From assembly GCA_033675265.1 (NCBI GenBank), contig JAUJYZ010000222.1:526001-590000 (forward strand): a DNA stretch of 64,000 bases, given 5' to 3'. The notes beneath the pieces were generated by a model, which saw nothing but the letters and a program-made list of their open reading frames with translations, did not search any database and was not told the origin of the DNA. The stretch is from Actinostola sp. cb2023 (lineage: Eukaryota; Cnidaria; Anthozoa; Actiniaria; Actinostolidae). The translations under genes and the position numbers were made by a program. Of this stretch, positions 36,201 through 39,240 are shown piece by piece; within the stretch, counting starts at the first letter, position 1; each line of letters starts with the position of its first letter.

Positions 36201-36538
36201 AGCTAAAGGAACATTTCTTTTAACTTTGTAAGTGGTTTTTACTTCTTTTTGAATACTTTTTAGTCAGTTTTTAGCGGGATGTCGGTTAAAAGTGTTTACA
36301 GTAAGCTTACTGAAACCAGAAGTAGTAAACAAAAGCCTGTCAAAAAAAAACTTCTTGACATTTCTGTACTCACAGGATCACTGCTCTTCGTTGAAGACAG
36401 CTTTCTTCGCTTTCTGTCCCTTCCAACGCCAGAACTAGAGCTTTCTTGGTCGGGATTTTCTTCATGTGTTTTCGCGCCAGAATCAACAGCCGCACTTGCT
36501 CCCGTACTTTCTCTCTTTCTTTTGACCATATTTCGCAA
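667..36538 (-). CDS. PBRM1: Polybromo-1 (BAF180) orthologue, 3' end beyond the window
   Basis: Chromatin-targeting subunit of the PBAF SWI/SNF remodelling complex; its bromodomains read acetylated histones in the nucleus. Thirty-two exons join with consistent phase into 1056 codons without a stop. In transcript order: 36374-36538, 32024-32121, 31888-31945, 31280-31457, 30808-30839, 30399-30495, 28775-28914, 27998-28066, 27398-27496, 27227-27315, 26144-26271, 25540-25669, 25122-25191, 24960-25058, 24457-24552, 20752-20985, 19747-19800, 19075-19152, 17119-17208, 16509-16572, 13499-13577, 11938-12040, 11275-11328, 10900-11067, 10167-10218, 9016-9098, 8751-8812, 5556-5595, 3532-3618, 1717-1935, 1287-1372, 667-733. 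Layout: basic Ser-rich N-terminus, six bromodomains, start of BAH1, matching vertebrate PBRM1 in order and spacing. The start ATG is the first of two close ones (the other is residue 4). BAH2, the HMG box and the stop lie off the left edge. All introns are GT-AG. Exon ends are inferred from consensus and phase, not from transcripts. Confidence 0.95.
734..1286. other. PBRM1 intron 31: no feature of its own
   Basis: AT-rich unique-looking sequence with a stretch (about 940-1035) that resembles the ends of the dispersed repeat seen at 7126, 13932, 18312 and 19999. No coding potential beyond the flanking exons was seen. Confidence 0.5.
1717..9098 (-). CDS. PBRM1: PBRM1 exons 26-30: bromodomain 6
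   Basis: Exons 9016-9098, 8751-8812, 5556-5595, 3532-3618 and 1717-1935 encode residues about 842-1005. DEEGRCFSDSLVEL and YYRRLDKLQEELFAIFEKAR match vertebrate bromodomain 6, followed by YDDAVELQVHFVNHRDKLC and a long Lys/Glu helix. The asparagine position reads RKISRSDCE, so the binding residue is missing, as in vertebrates. The 40-bp exon 5556-5595 was found only because phases and homology require it. Exon 29's donor sits 8 bp from a 1.2 kb triplet array. For exon 30 the donor GTACGT was chosen because it keeps phase 0. Confidence 0.9.
2030..2143. mobile_element. Hairpin MITE, GTAAGTGAT family, copy 1
   Basis: An approximately 110-bp palindrome: arms read GAACNNNGTAAGTGATC...GATCACAAGTCACTTAC. 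The core is AATTCTCCT...AGGAGAATTTG with a spacer around TTTGAATTTC. The same unit occurs at 8556, 14068, 18447, 19859, 26355, 55715 and 61997, so it is a multi-copy non-autonomous DNA element. No transposase is visible and the superfamily is not known to me. Confidence 0.85.
2340..3523. repeat. Trinucleotide-based array, TAGTGATAG/TAGTGG type
   Basis: About 1.18 kb of (AGT)n with regularly alternating GAT, GGT and a few GGC triplets, in effect 9-mer units. It stops 8 bp from the donor of PBRM1 exon 29. Triplet periodicity keeps all frames open, giving artefactual Ser-Asp-Ser-Gly, poly-Val/Ile and His-Tyr-Tyr frames of 240-436 codons. Confidence 0.97.
3709..4544. mobile_element. 836-bp terminal-inverted-repeat element with 10-bp target duplication
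   Basis: Arms start CATTCTCGTA.CCAGAGCCCAC and end with the reverse complement, with more than 60 bp of near-perfect pairing including GGTTTGTCGT and GGGTTTCCC. Direct repeats ACTATTGTGT flank it (3699-3708 and 4545-4554), a 10-bp duplication that fits Mutator-like elements. There is no transposase frame. It lies in PBRM1 intron 28. Confidence 0.85.
4675..5540. mobile_element. 866-bp CAGTGATAGGGAAG element, copy 1
   Basis: Ends read CAGTGATAGGGAAG and CTTCCCTATCACTG, flanked by a 6-bp duplication ATATCT (4669-4674, 5541-5546). A shorter relative lies at 18463-18924, also with a 6-bp duplication. The internal palindromic motif TGCGCCATGCGCCATTGG occurs near one end, and GGCCCAT motifs near the other. 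No transposase frame is present. It ends 15 bp from PBRM1 exon 28. Confidence 0.85.
5768..7126. repeat. Tandem array, unit about 168-175 bp, eight copies
   Basis: Each unit contains GACACAGGATCAGTATGTAC, ATCACCAATCATCACCATCA, a variable CATCATCAT run and GTACCCAATGGTACCACTA. Copies start near 5768, 5932, 6103, 6278, 6446, 6610, 6776 and 6945 and differ by small indels. The array ends by running into a dispersed repeat (7126-7260) that begins with the same GATCAGTATGT motif. It lies in PBRM1 intron 27. Confidence 0.93.
7126..7262. repeat. Dispersed repeat GATCAGTATGTGTATGCTG, copy 1
   Basis: The motif GTATGTGTATGCTGTCTTCA, then GTGTGGCAGTATACGATGG, CACTACCTAACACCCTACGA and TTACATCATCACATCCAA, is shared with 13932-14065, 18312-18446 and 19999-20102. 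At three of these sites it is followed directly by the hairpin MITE or its remains, so the two may form one composite element. Confidence 0.8.
7263..8555. other. PBRM1 intron 27: AT-rich, no confident feature
   Basis: Contains scattered short inverted segments: a GCATATGGGCATTTTGTCTGCGC motif at 7259 recurs inverted at 8522, and a CTTGGGGGTCGGTA motif occurs at 7700 and 8080. Arms about 1.3 kb apart suggest a decayed inverted-repeat element (about 7259-8555). No coding exon was seen. Confidence 0.45.
8556..8650. mobile_element. Hairpin MITE, GTAAGTGAT family, copy 2
   Basis: Palindromic copy with CTATGTAAGTGATCG at one end and ATAAATCACTTACAACC at the other, about 100 bp from PBRM1 exon 27. 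Confidence 0.8.
9440..10166. repeat. 45-bp minisatellite starting at the PBRM1 exon 25 donor
   Basis: About 15 units containing CTAATACAGAACTGTAGATT, GTTTTACTATCCCC. The unit nearest the exon reads GTTTTACTAAC on the plus strand; its reverse complement is the exon 25 donor GTTAGTAAAAC, so the repeat register begins at the 5' splice site. Units toward the exon are shorter (lacking AGATTAATT), consistent with expansion away from the exon. Confidence 0.93.
10167..13577 (-). CDS. PBRM1: PBRM1 exons 21-25: linker and bromodomain 5
   Basis: Exons 13499-13577, 11938-12040, 11275-11328, 10900-11067 and 10167-10218 encode residues about 690-841: a Ser/Pro linker, helix Z (ELKELCKELLTAVKDCT), DNTGRQLCLIFQKLPSRA, the ZA loop EYPDYYTLIKKPIDM, and BC loop NACRYNEPDSQVYK with the binding asparagine. 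In bromodomains 2-4 the ZA and BC parts lie on separate exons; here one 168-bp exon carries both. Most of it is triplicated in tandem. The last exon (DALSLLRSLLRKKAELV) ends at a GTTAGT donor where a 45-bp array begins. The acceptor of 11938-12040 has a poor pyrimidine tract and was chosen by phase. Confidence 0.9.
10598..11035 (-). repeat. 136-bp tandem triplication of PBRM1 exon 24
   Basis: Three near-identical units have donor copies at 10892-10899 (used), 10756-10763 and 10620-10627, spaced exactly 136 bp. Each carries about 41 codons of the bromodomain 5 exon (KIQSKLNSDQYQTLDDF to DSQVYK) plus the GTAAGTAG donor. Only the first copy in transcript order has the real acceptor and the 5' third of the exon. 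Divergence between copies is a few bases. Confidence 0.93.
11370..11625. mobile_element. Inverted-repeat element with TCCGTACGGGAAGTT ends
   Basis: GTACGGGAAGTTA occurs at 11409 and 11487 and its inverse (TAACTTGCCGTACGGA) at 11580. CTCGCTTGCTCGG and a matching inverse lie inside. The outer boundaries are uncertain. A small, diverged MITE in PBRM1 intron 22. Confidence 0.5.
12075..13096. mobile_element. piggyBac-like MITE, 1022 bp, TTAA target site
   Basis: Ends read CCCTTTGAC.CCCA and TGGGTGTCAAAGGG, each flanked by TTAA (12071-12074, 13097-13100); this combination is typical of piggyBac non-autonomous copies. The interior is homologous, in opposite orientation, to part of 48218-49413 (for example the GCATTCTTTACAAGTC region). 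Minus-strand frames of up to 191 codons read through it but show no transposase motifs. Inserted in PBRM1 intron 21. Confidence 0.8.
13578..13931. repeat. CATCAT-rich duplicated segment
   Basis: Two imperfect ~130-bp units with ATCATCATAAGCTTGATCAG and CACTACCAAAACAATCAC, set in (CAT)n sequence, beside PBRM1 exon 21. Confidence 0.7.
13932..14150. mobile_element. Dispersed repeat plus hairpin MITE, copy 3
   Basis: GATCAGTATGTGTATGCTG repeat followed by the GTAAGTGAT hairpin unit (about 14068-14150); the right arm of the hairpin is replaced by unrelated sequence after GGATTTCGG. Confidence 0.75.
14298..16524. repeat. 50-bp minisatellite spanning the PBRM1 exon 20 donor
   Basis: About 45 copies of a 50-bp unit (44-bp variants lack six bases), containing CCAGTTGCACTGCTTTGTG, CACTTACTACCTACCAGGG and TTAATGGGTC. 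On the minus strand every unit holds the last 16 bp of exon 20 (GACCCATTAACCCTG) and the donor GTAGGTAG. The unit at the exon edge is the functional one, and the rest lie in the intron as identical donor-like copies. Units are highly homogeneous. Confidence 0.97.
16509..20985 (-). CDS. PBRM1: PBRM1 exons 16-20: linker and bromodomain 4
   Basis: Exons 20752-20985, 19747-19800, 19075-19152, 17119-17208 and 16509-16572 encode residues about 517-689. The first carries a lysine-rich linker (KKKKVQKDVD, KPKKKKTDDVD) and the start of helix Z. Next are DENARHLCAIFMDLPSSE, the ZA loop EYPDYYKVISEPV and the BC loop NARYFNEEDSQVYQ with an intact asparagine. The last exon (DACVLEKVLKKKRKSLG) ends inside the first unit of a 2.2 kb minisatellite: its last 16 bp and its donor GTAGGTAG are part of the repeat unit. 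Confidence 0.92.
16676..16970. mobile_element. MITE with ATACACCTATTCCAAA ends
   Basis: Inverted arms TATACACCTATTCCAAAAATC...ATATTTGGAATAGGTGTATA, with a second inner pairing around GACGACCACAAAGGAC / TCCTTTGCGATCGTCAGCTT. About 290 bp, between PBRM1 exons 19 and 20. Confidence 0.8.
17220..18085. repeat. GAATGAAT/GGATGCAT low-complexity region with an embedded MITE
   Basis: Degenerate 4-bp-based sequence (ATGAATGAATGG and ATGGATGCATGC) over most of the interval. A palindromic element sits at about 17848-18000 with arms TGTGCGACGACTTTAACCGG and GGTTACAGTAGTCGCAC around GGGGCCACTTAGA. The rest is an AT-rich intron. Confidence 0.75.
18463..18924. mobile_element. CAGTGATAGGGAAG element, copy 2, nested in a hairpin MITE
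   Basis: Same ends as 4675-5540. Flanked by the 6-bp duplication TGTAAG (18457-18462, 18925-18930), and the sequence on both sides rejoins to the GTAAGTGAT hairpin MITE, so this element inserted into an existing copy. Two independent 6-bp duplications define the family's target-site length. Confidence 0.88.
19555..19605. mobile_element. Short palindromic fragment related to the GACAGACACC termini
   Basis: CAGACACCTTTGGGCCAACT...TGGCCTAGAGAGGTGTC resembles 10250-10300 (CCAGACACCCTAGAGGCCAG...CTGGCCTAGCAAGGTGTC). Both look like small MITEs with (A)GACACC ends, the same motif that is amplified at 24590-24920. Confidence 0.55.
19859..20102. mobile_element. Hairpin MITE copy 5 followed by the dispersed repeat
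   Basis: A well-preserved hairpin (19859-19972): TGCAAGAACATTGTAAGTGG ... CACTTACATCGTTCTGGCA. Then comes a GATCAGTATGTGTATGCTG repeat (19999-20102). Here the order is MITE first. Confidence 0.85.
20122..20289. mobile_element. TA-flanked MITE with GGCCATTTCCGAG ends
   Basis: Arms GGCCATTTCCGAGTTCC...GGAGCTCGGGAATGGCC, pairing over about 70 bp (GAGTCTACGTG, CTTTCATATG), with TA on each side. I recall very similar palindromes as abundant in stony corals; this is the main reason for the anthozoan guess. Confidence 0.85.
21198..22094. mobile_element. 897-bp TA-flanked inverted-repeat element, CCGTATTTGCCGG ends
   Basis: Ends read CCGTATTTGCCGGTGTATAA and its inverse, flanked by TA. The internal motif TAAGTCGACC recurs near both ends. 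Possibly a pogo/Tc1-type non-autonomous element; no transposase frame was seen. It lies in PBRM1 intron 15. Confidence 0.8.
22336..23325. repeat. (ATT)n microsatellites around an inverted 3'-tail repeat
   Basis: Several (ATT/ACT)n tracts are separated by copies of GTAAATAAGGATTTTTATC...GAGGAATAAAGTT (22527, 22746, 23198, and inverted at about 22922-22985). The ATTATT tails following AATAAAGTT look like retroposon 3' ends. The forward copy at 22720-22815 and the inverted copy at 22922-23010 form a large palindrome. Confidence 0.85.
23510..23874. mobile_element. 365-bp TA-flanked MITE, CTGCGCTTTTCGG ends
   Basis: Perfect inverted arms of about 33 bp beginning CTGCGCTTTTCGGTTGAGC, flanked by TA (23508-23509, 23875-23876). 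The interior is AT-rich. It lies in PBRM1 intron 15. Confidence 0.88.
24457..25669 (-). CDS. PBRM1: PBRM1 exons 12-15: bromodomain 3
   Basis: Exons 25540-25669, 25122-25191, 24960-25058 and 24457-24552 encode residues about 385-516. Features are HTDATGRPMIEPFLRLPSRR, the ZA loop YPDYYEVIKKPIAM and the BC loop NAQTYNEPNSMLF with the binding asparagine. The final exon is a charged helix (DAERMLEQLKRKKADTNK). The intron between the last two exons is almost entirely a short-unit tandem array. Confidence 0.95.
24575..24922. repeat. Short-unit array, CTCTAAGACAGACACC
   Basis: About 20 units of 16-18 bp, some missing the CAGACA part. It occupies nearly the whole intron between PBRM1 exons 14 and 15. 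The unit resembles the termini of the small GACACC-ended MITEs elsewhere in this gene. Confidence 0.93.
25294..25514. mobile_element. PIF/Harbinger-like MITE, TAA target site
   Basis: Ends GGGTGCGTTCGATTGACC and its near inverse, flanked by TAA (25291-25293, 25515-25517). A second paired block is ATTCCAGAATAGGAATACAC. The 3-bp TAA duplication and GGG start fit PIF/Harbinger. It sits between PBRM1 exons 12 and 13, 25 bp from exon 12. Confidence 0.8.
25986..26143 (-). repeat. Tandem duplication of the PBRM1 exon 11 3' end and donor
   Basis: ATGGCCAGTGGTATACTTTC, CCCTGAGTTTG and ACCATGTGAGCTGTCTTCAT recur with a 101-106 bp offset. The copied part includes about 53 bp of exon 11, the GTAAGA-type donor and intron flank; the intronic copy has no acceptor. 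Confidence 0.9.
26144..26271 (-). CDS. PBRM1: PBRM1 exon 11: linker between bromodomains 2 and 3
   Basis: A 128-bp exon for an acidic, Gln-rich linker (EEEDDQAMYQAEPMEQ), entered in phase 2 (AA|A) and left in phase 1 (G|GT). Its last ~53 bp with the donor GTAAGA and about 45 bp of intron are repeated once more just downstream in the intron (25986-26095). The downstream copy lacks the exon's first half. Confidence 0.85.
26355..26460. mobile_element. Hairpin MITE, GTAAGTGAT family, copy 6 (diverged)
   Basis: AAATTCTCCTTAAGATTCTT ... CCAAGGAGAATAG, flanked by TTGTGAGATC; an older copy than the others. Confidence 0.6.
26497..26623. mobile_element. 127-bp TA-flanked MITE, CAGGGTTAG ends
   Basis: CAGGGTTAGTCTCGAGTCAG...CGAGGCTAACCCTG, flanked by TA on both sides. 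Confidence 0.75.
27000..27176. mobile_element. MITE fragment with CTCGTAAGCGACCAC motif
   Basis: CTCTCGTAAGCGACCACCTC occurs twice and its inverse GTGGTCACTTACGGGAGA once; a related copy is at 31087-31255. TIRs of this kind are common in pogo/Tigger-like non-autonomous elements, though the outer left end here is degraded. Confidence 0.65.
27227..28914 (-). CDS. PBRM1: PBRM1 exons 7-10: bromodomain 2
   Basis: Exons 28775-28914, 27998-28066, 27398-27496 and 27227-27315 encode residues about 210-341. After an Asp-rich lead come the helix Z region (QKDSHGRIICELFKRLP), the ZA loop YPEYYEVIKEPIDL and the BC loop NAHTFNEPGSQVYK. The acetyl-lysine-binding asparagine is present (TFNEPGS). Exon boundaries fall at the same places in the fold as in bromodomains 3-5, which suggests descent from one duplicated exon set. 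Confidence 0.95.
28085..28390. mobile_element. Two overlapping palindromes
   Basis: TTATCCTATACATATTACAT (28092) pairs with ATGTAATATGTATAGGATAA (28205). A second pair, GGTTTTCTATGGAATA / TATTCCATAGAAAACC, lies at 28240 and 28350. AATAACCAATAAC mirrors GTTGGTTATT-type ends outside. Likely nested MITEs between PBRM1 exons 7 and 8. Confidence 0.65.
28990..29660. repeat. 28-bp minisatellite CAAGTGATTGATTGGCTGACTG
   Basis: About 22 units in two alternating versions (ending ATTGGC or ATATAC), built from a GATT-like tetramer, then a shorter 20-bp form (CACTGATTGGCCAAGTGATT). No stop occurs in any minus-strand frame, so three overlapping Gln-Ser-Val frames of 160-195 codons arise as artefacts. Confidence 0.95.
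29689..30379. mobile_element. TA-flanked element, CCGTAAATGCTCG ends, with another inside
   Basis: Outer ends CCGTAAATGCTCGATTTAGC and its inverse, plus a doubled GGGGGAGGCGCTTATTCGAG motif near each end. An inner element (29928-30186) has ends CAGTCATTTGCAAAAATTC and its inverse, again flanked by TA. The outer end lies 18 bp from the donor of PBRM1 exon 6. Confidence 0.85.
30399..30839 (-). CDS. PBRM1: PBRM1 exons 5-6: acidic/basic linker
   Basis: A 32-bp exon (30808-30839) and a 97-bp exon (30399-30495) carry the linker between bromodomains 1 and 2, rich in Asp, Ser and Lys (DDDAESDSSSVNKDKTQKDK). Both are defined by phase: G|AA on entry and G|GT on exit into exon 7. The donor GTATGG of exon 6 lies only 18 bp from the end of a TA-flanked transposon (29689-30379), so nearly all of the intron's 5' end is transposon sequence. 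Low-complexity linkers align poorly, so these two exons are less certain than the bromodomain exons. Confidence 0.75.
31087..31255. mobile_element. MITE with AAGCGACCAC ends
   Basis: TTGGACCTCCTGTAAGCGACCA ... GAGGTTCAACTGTA, inner GTGGTCGCTTACAAGAGA. Same family as 27000-27176. It ends about 25 bp from PBRM1 exon 4. Confidence 0.7.
31280..32121 (-). CDS. PBRM1: PBRM1 exons 2-4: bromodomain 1
   Basis: Exons 32024-32121, 31888-31945 and 31280-31457 encode residues about 56-166. Landmarks are the helix Z start (CAELYELIRNYRTEDGR), the ZA loop (SPEYYEVVSSPIDL) and the helix B/C region ending NAMKFYKPDS. The asparagine that normally contacts acetyl-lysine is a tyrosine here (FYKPDS), as also in vertebrate bromodomain 1, so the divergence looks old. 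The small exon 30808-30839 and exon 30399-30495 that follow code for an acidic and lysine-rich linker. Confidence 0.93.
32267..32428. mobile_element. MITE with TACACCGATTCC ends
   Basis: TACACCGATTCCGAACATGG ... CCATGTTTGGAATCGGTGTA with an inner pair AACCATTGTTC / GAACAATGGTT. Its ends resemble those of 16676-16970. Confidence 0.8.
32441..35440. repeat. 3-kb satellite-like array, ACTACA/ATACACTGT units
   Basis: Composed of 5-bp-based pieces arranged in higher-order units such as ACTACACAACACTAAACTAC + ACTACAATACACTGT (35 bp) with interspersed GTACGTACTACACTT. It fills most of PBRM1 intron 1. There is no open frame and no strand-specific signal. Confidence 0.97.
35441..36373. other. PBRM1 intron 1, AT-rich remainder
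   Basis: Decaying edge of the ACTAC array, then AT-rich unique sequence. Nothing else is supported. Confidence 0.5.
36374..36538 (-). CDS. PBRM1: PBRM1 exon 1: start codon and basic N-terminus
   Basis: Fifty-five codons from ATG to a GTGAGT donor. The peptide begins MRNMVKRKRE and ends with a basic DRKRRKLSS cluster, like the KRRR and RKRRRLS stretches at the start of vertebrate PBRM1, and is probably a nuclear localisation signal. It ends in phase 0 at SSDP and joins an exon starting ADICAELYEL. The intron that follows holds a 3 kb tandem array. No TATA box was found upstream. Initiation at Met4 is an alternative. Confidence 0.75.
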
Positions 36539-38622
36539 GGTTTCAATACAATATTTGTCAAAATCTAACGTGGAGTATGTCTACGACATGTAAGCATACC
36601 ACTTTGGTCTAGTTATTGTGAAAACGTGGCGTCTTTTTGGACATAAAGTCCTTTTTCCTTTTGACTTTCATAAATCACATGGCAGAGCGTCATGTACTAA
36701 CAATGGTGAATGAGAGACCACGGTCATCATGATATGCGGAAATCCGTTTACTAACTAATTTTAGGAGGGTAGGGTGGGGTTTCGCCTGCTTAGCGGCGCT
36801 GGGGGAGGGGGTGCGGATTTCTTTATTTCCAGTTTTCTTTTTCCCATTTGGCTGGAATTTTAAATCTACAGCATTTATGAGCTACTTACGGAAGTATGGA
36901 AGCCCACAGGAAACATGCTGCAAATAAAAGAGTTGCTACATACAAACATGCATGGCTGTTGCAAATAAATAATGAAATGCTGAAAATAGAAAAGAATTGC
37001 TGCAAATAGAAAAAAATCCTGCAAATACAAAAAGAATTGCTGAAAATAAAAAGTACAAAGTACTGCGCTCGCCCTCAAGCTCATCTCTCTAGACTCCCTC
37101 GCCCTTCTACTAAAACATTTGCGGCATTGAACCACAATAGGCCCTTTGCAGGATTACGATCACGTGGCTGTACTGACTGGCAAAAAAATCTGACTTTATT
37201 TATTTGAAGAATCTTACATGATATCAGTAGTGACAGTAAAGAAATCTGTTTGAAATGCTATTTTTCAACCTCCAGTTGATTGTCGATCTTTCTCAATCAA
37301 CGTCTCAAAGTTTGTTTGCTGCAGTCAGCAGAGCCATTCCCATGGGATCTAATTCGGCTGTTCATATTCTAGGCTCAGTATCCAGCTGCTGGGTTCAAGC
37401 GGCTGGATACCGAGCCTATTCATATTCGTTATTCAAGCAATATATTGGCATGTGATTGTAAACTGCAAAGGGCCTATTTATTAAACAATGATGTAACAAC
37501 TGAGAAGAAAGTGTAAATATATACAATGAAGTGCAAAAATTAAACGAGTTCTAAAATTTCCAGCCTGGCTGAAAAATCCATTAGATAATAAACTCAAAAT
37601 ATTTTTTGTATCATTTTTGGTAATGAATTATACTTGTATTTTATTGGCAACATATCTACATTTACATATGATTAAGTCATTGCTTGCTTGATGGACGTTG
37701 GCCTGACATATACATACATCCTTATTCAATACCAGGATTTTTACATTATGGACTGACCTGGCTCGTTGGAGGCCGAGTAAGTACATGCAGTGTCTAGAAC
37801 ACTATATAGAACACTATATACTTACAAATTTCTCATTCTTCAGCTCTATAGATTGTGAAGCAATTGTGTATTATAGTGTTTGGTATCTATGATAGAACAC
37901 TATATACTTACAAATGTCTCATTCTTCAGCTCTATAGATTGTGAAGCAATTGTGTATAGTGTTTGGTATCTATGATACATTATATAGTTTAATAAGGACC
38001 CAAATTTAATATACTAAAAACGTTTTTCGTGTCTCAACTGAAGATAGATTTGCGTATTATTCAACTGTTTTTTAATAAAACCTAGTTACGGGACTAAATG
38101 ACTTGACAAATGTGTGATTTGAGCCCAATTAATCTGGGCAATTATGATAGGTGTTACAGTCAAACCTCTATAAAAGTCAAGTTTACAGTAAGTATGGGGA
38201 CCCATTTTTTGGGGGGGCCGCTTAATAGGGGTTTGACTGTAGTTATTAAAGTGGGTCCAGACCTTGAAGGGTTAACGCCATGTACATTTTATATATTTAA
38301 AACCACACTTACAGTACTGCGACGAAAATGAGACATAAGTGCAACTTTAGTGTGTGATATTATTCACACTGGAGCCATCACATTAGGTATATTTGATGTT
38401 TGTGATTGACAGTAATATATTGCAAACTTTATCCAGTCACAACGTTCATCTCGGGTGGTTGCGTGGTAATACAAATGGTGATAACTGTAACTTATAAGAA
38501 TCAATATAAACTGACAACACAATTGCAAACCTATATATTAGGTAAGTATGTTGCAGTATGTTCATGACATGAGTCGATGCAATAGACATGTACTGGTATT
38601 TGCTTAATAGTTTTGGACTATA
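36539..38622. other. Intergenic region between the coiled-coil gene 3' end and PBRM1 start
   Basis: Both genes are on the minus strand, so this holds the 3' flank of one and the promoter of the other. It contains an 86-bp two-copy duplication (37800-37985), a small TA-flanked MITE (38157-38239, ends CAGTCAAACCTCTA and TAGGGGTTTGACTG) and a GC-richer patch near 36770-36820. No TATA box was identified. Confidence 0.5.
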
Positions 38623-39191
38623 TTAATAGCCTTCCAAAGAGTTTAAGCTCCCACCATCATCATCATCATCATCTTGCATTTCCCAGGCAGCTTCAACATC
38701 CTTCTCATGTCGTTCATCTGGAACAATGAAAAAAACTGTTAAAATACAACATGACAACAATACTAGTGATGATATTGATGACAGCAATATTATAATATGG
38801 CATGATGAAATGATAAAAATATATAAATGGTGATGCTGATTAGTCATGCTGCTGATGCTGATGATGACAATGATGCTAAATACTTACAAATAGAATCCAG
38901 TGACTCCAACATTTGTCCCAGTGACGCCAATCGTTCATCTGTAGCCGCAATATCCTTATTGTACTGCTCGAGTTTCATCTCATTTTGAGCTTTCTGGCTC
39001 TTGCATTTACTGTAGTTTTCTTTTGCCTTGTGATGTTCTGCCTTGAGTTCCTCCGCAAGGAATGCTACACCTTTCCTTACAGCATCTTTGTGGTCTGCTT
39101 TACTCTTTTCCATCTGAACATATAAATGATATCAATCATTTCTACGAAAAGGTGCATACAAAGAATATGTCCAAAAAGTACATAATAATTT

Positions 39192-39240
<49 letters not shown>

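Noticed and set aside
36279..36593. 104-codon plus-strand frame opposite PBRM1 exon 1
   Set aside because: Antisense shadow of the start exon; the minus-strand reading has PBRM1-like sequence and a matching donor.
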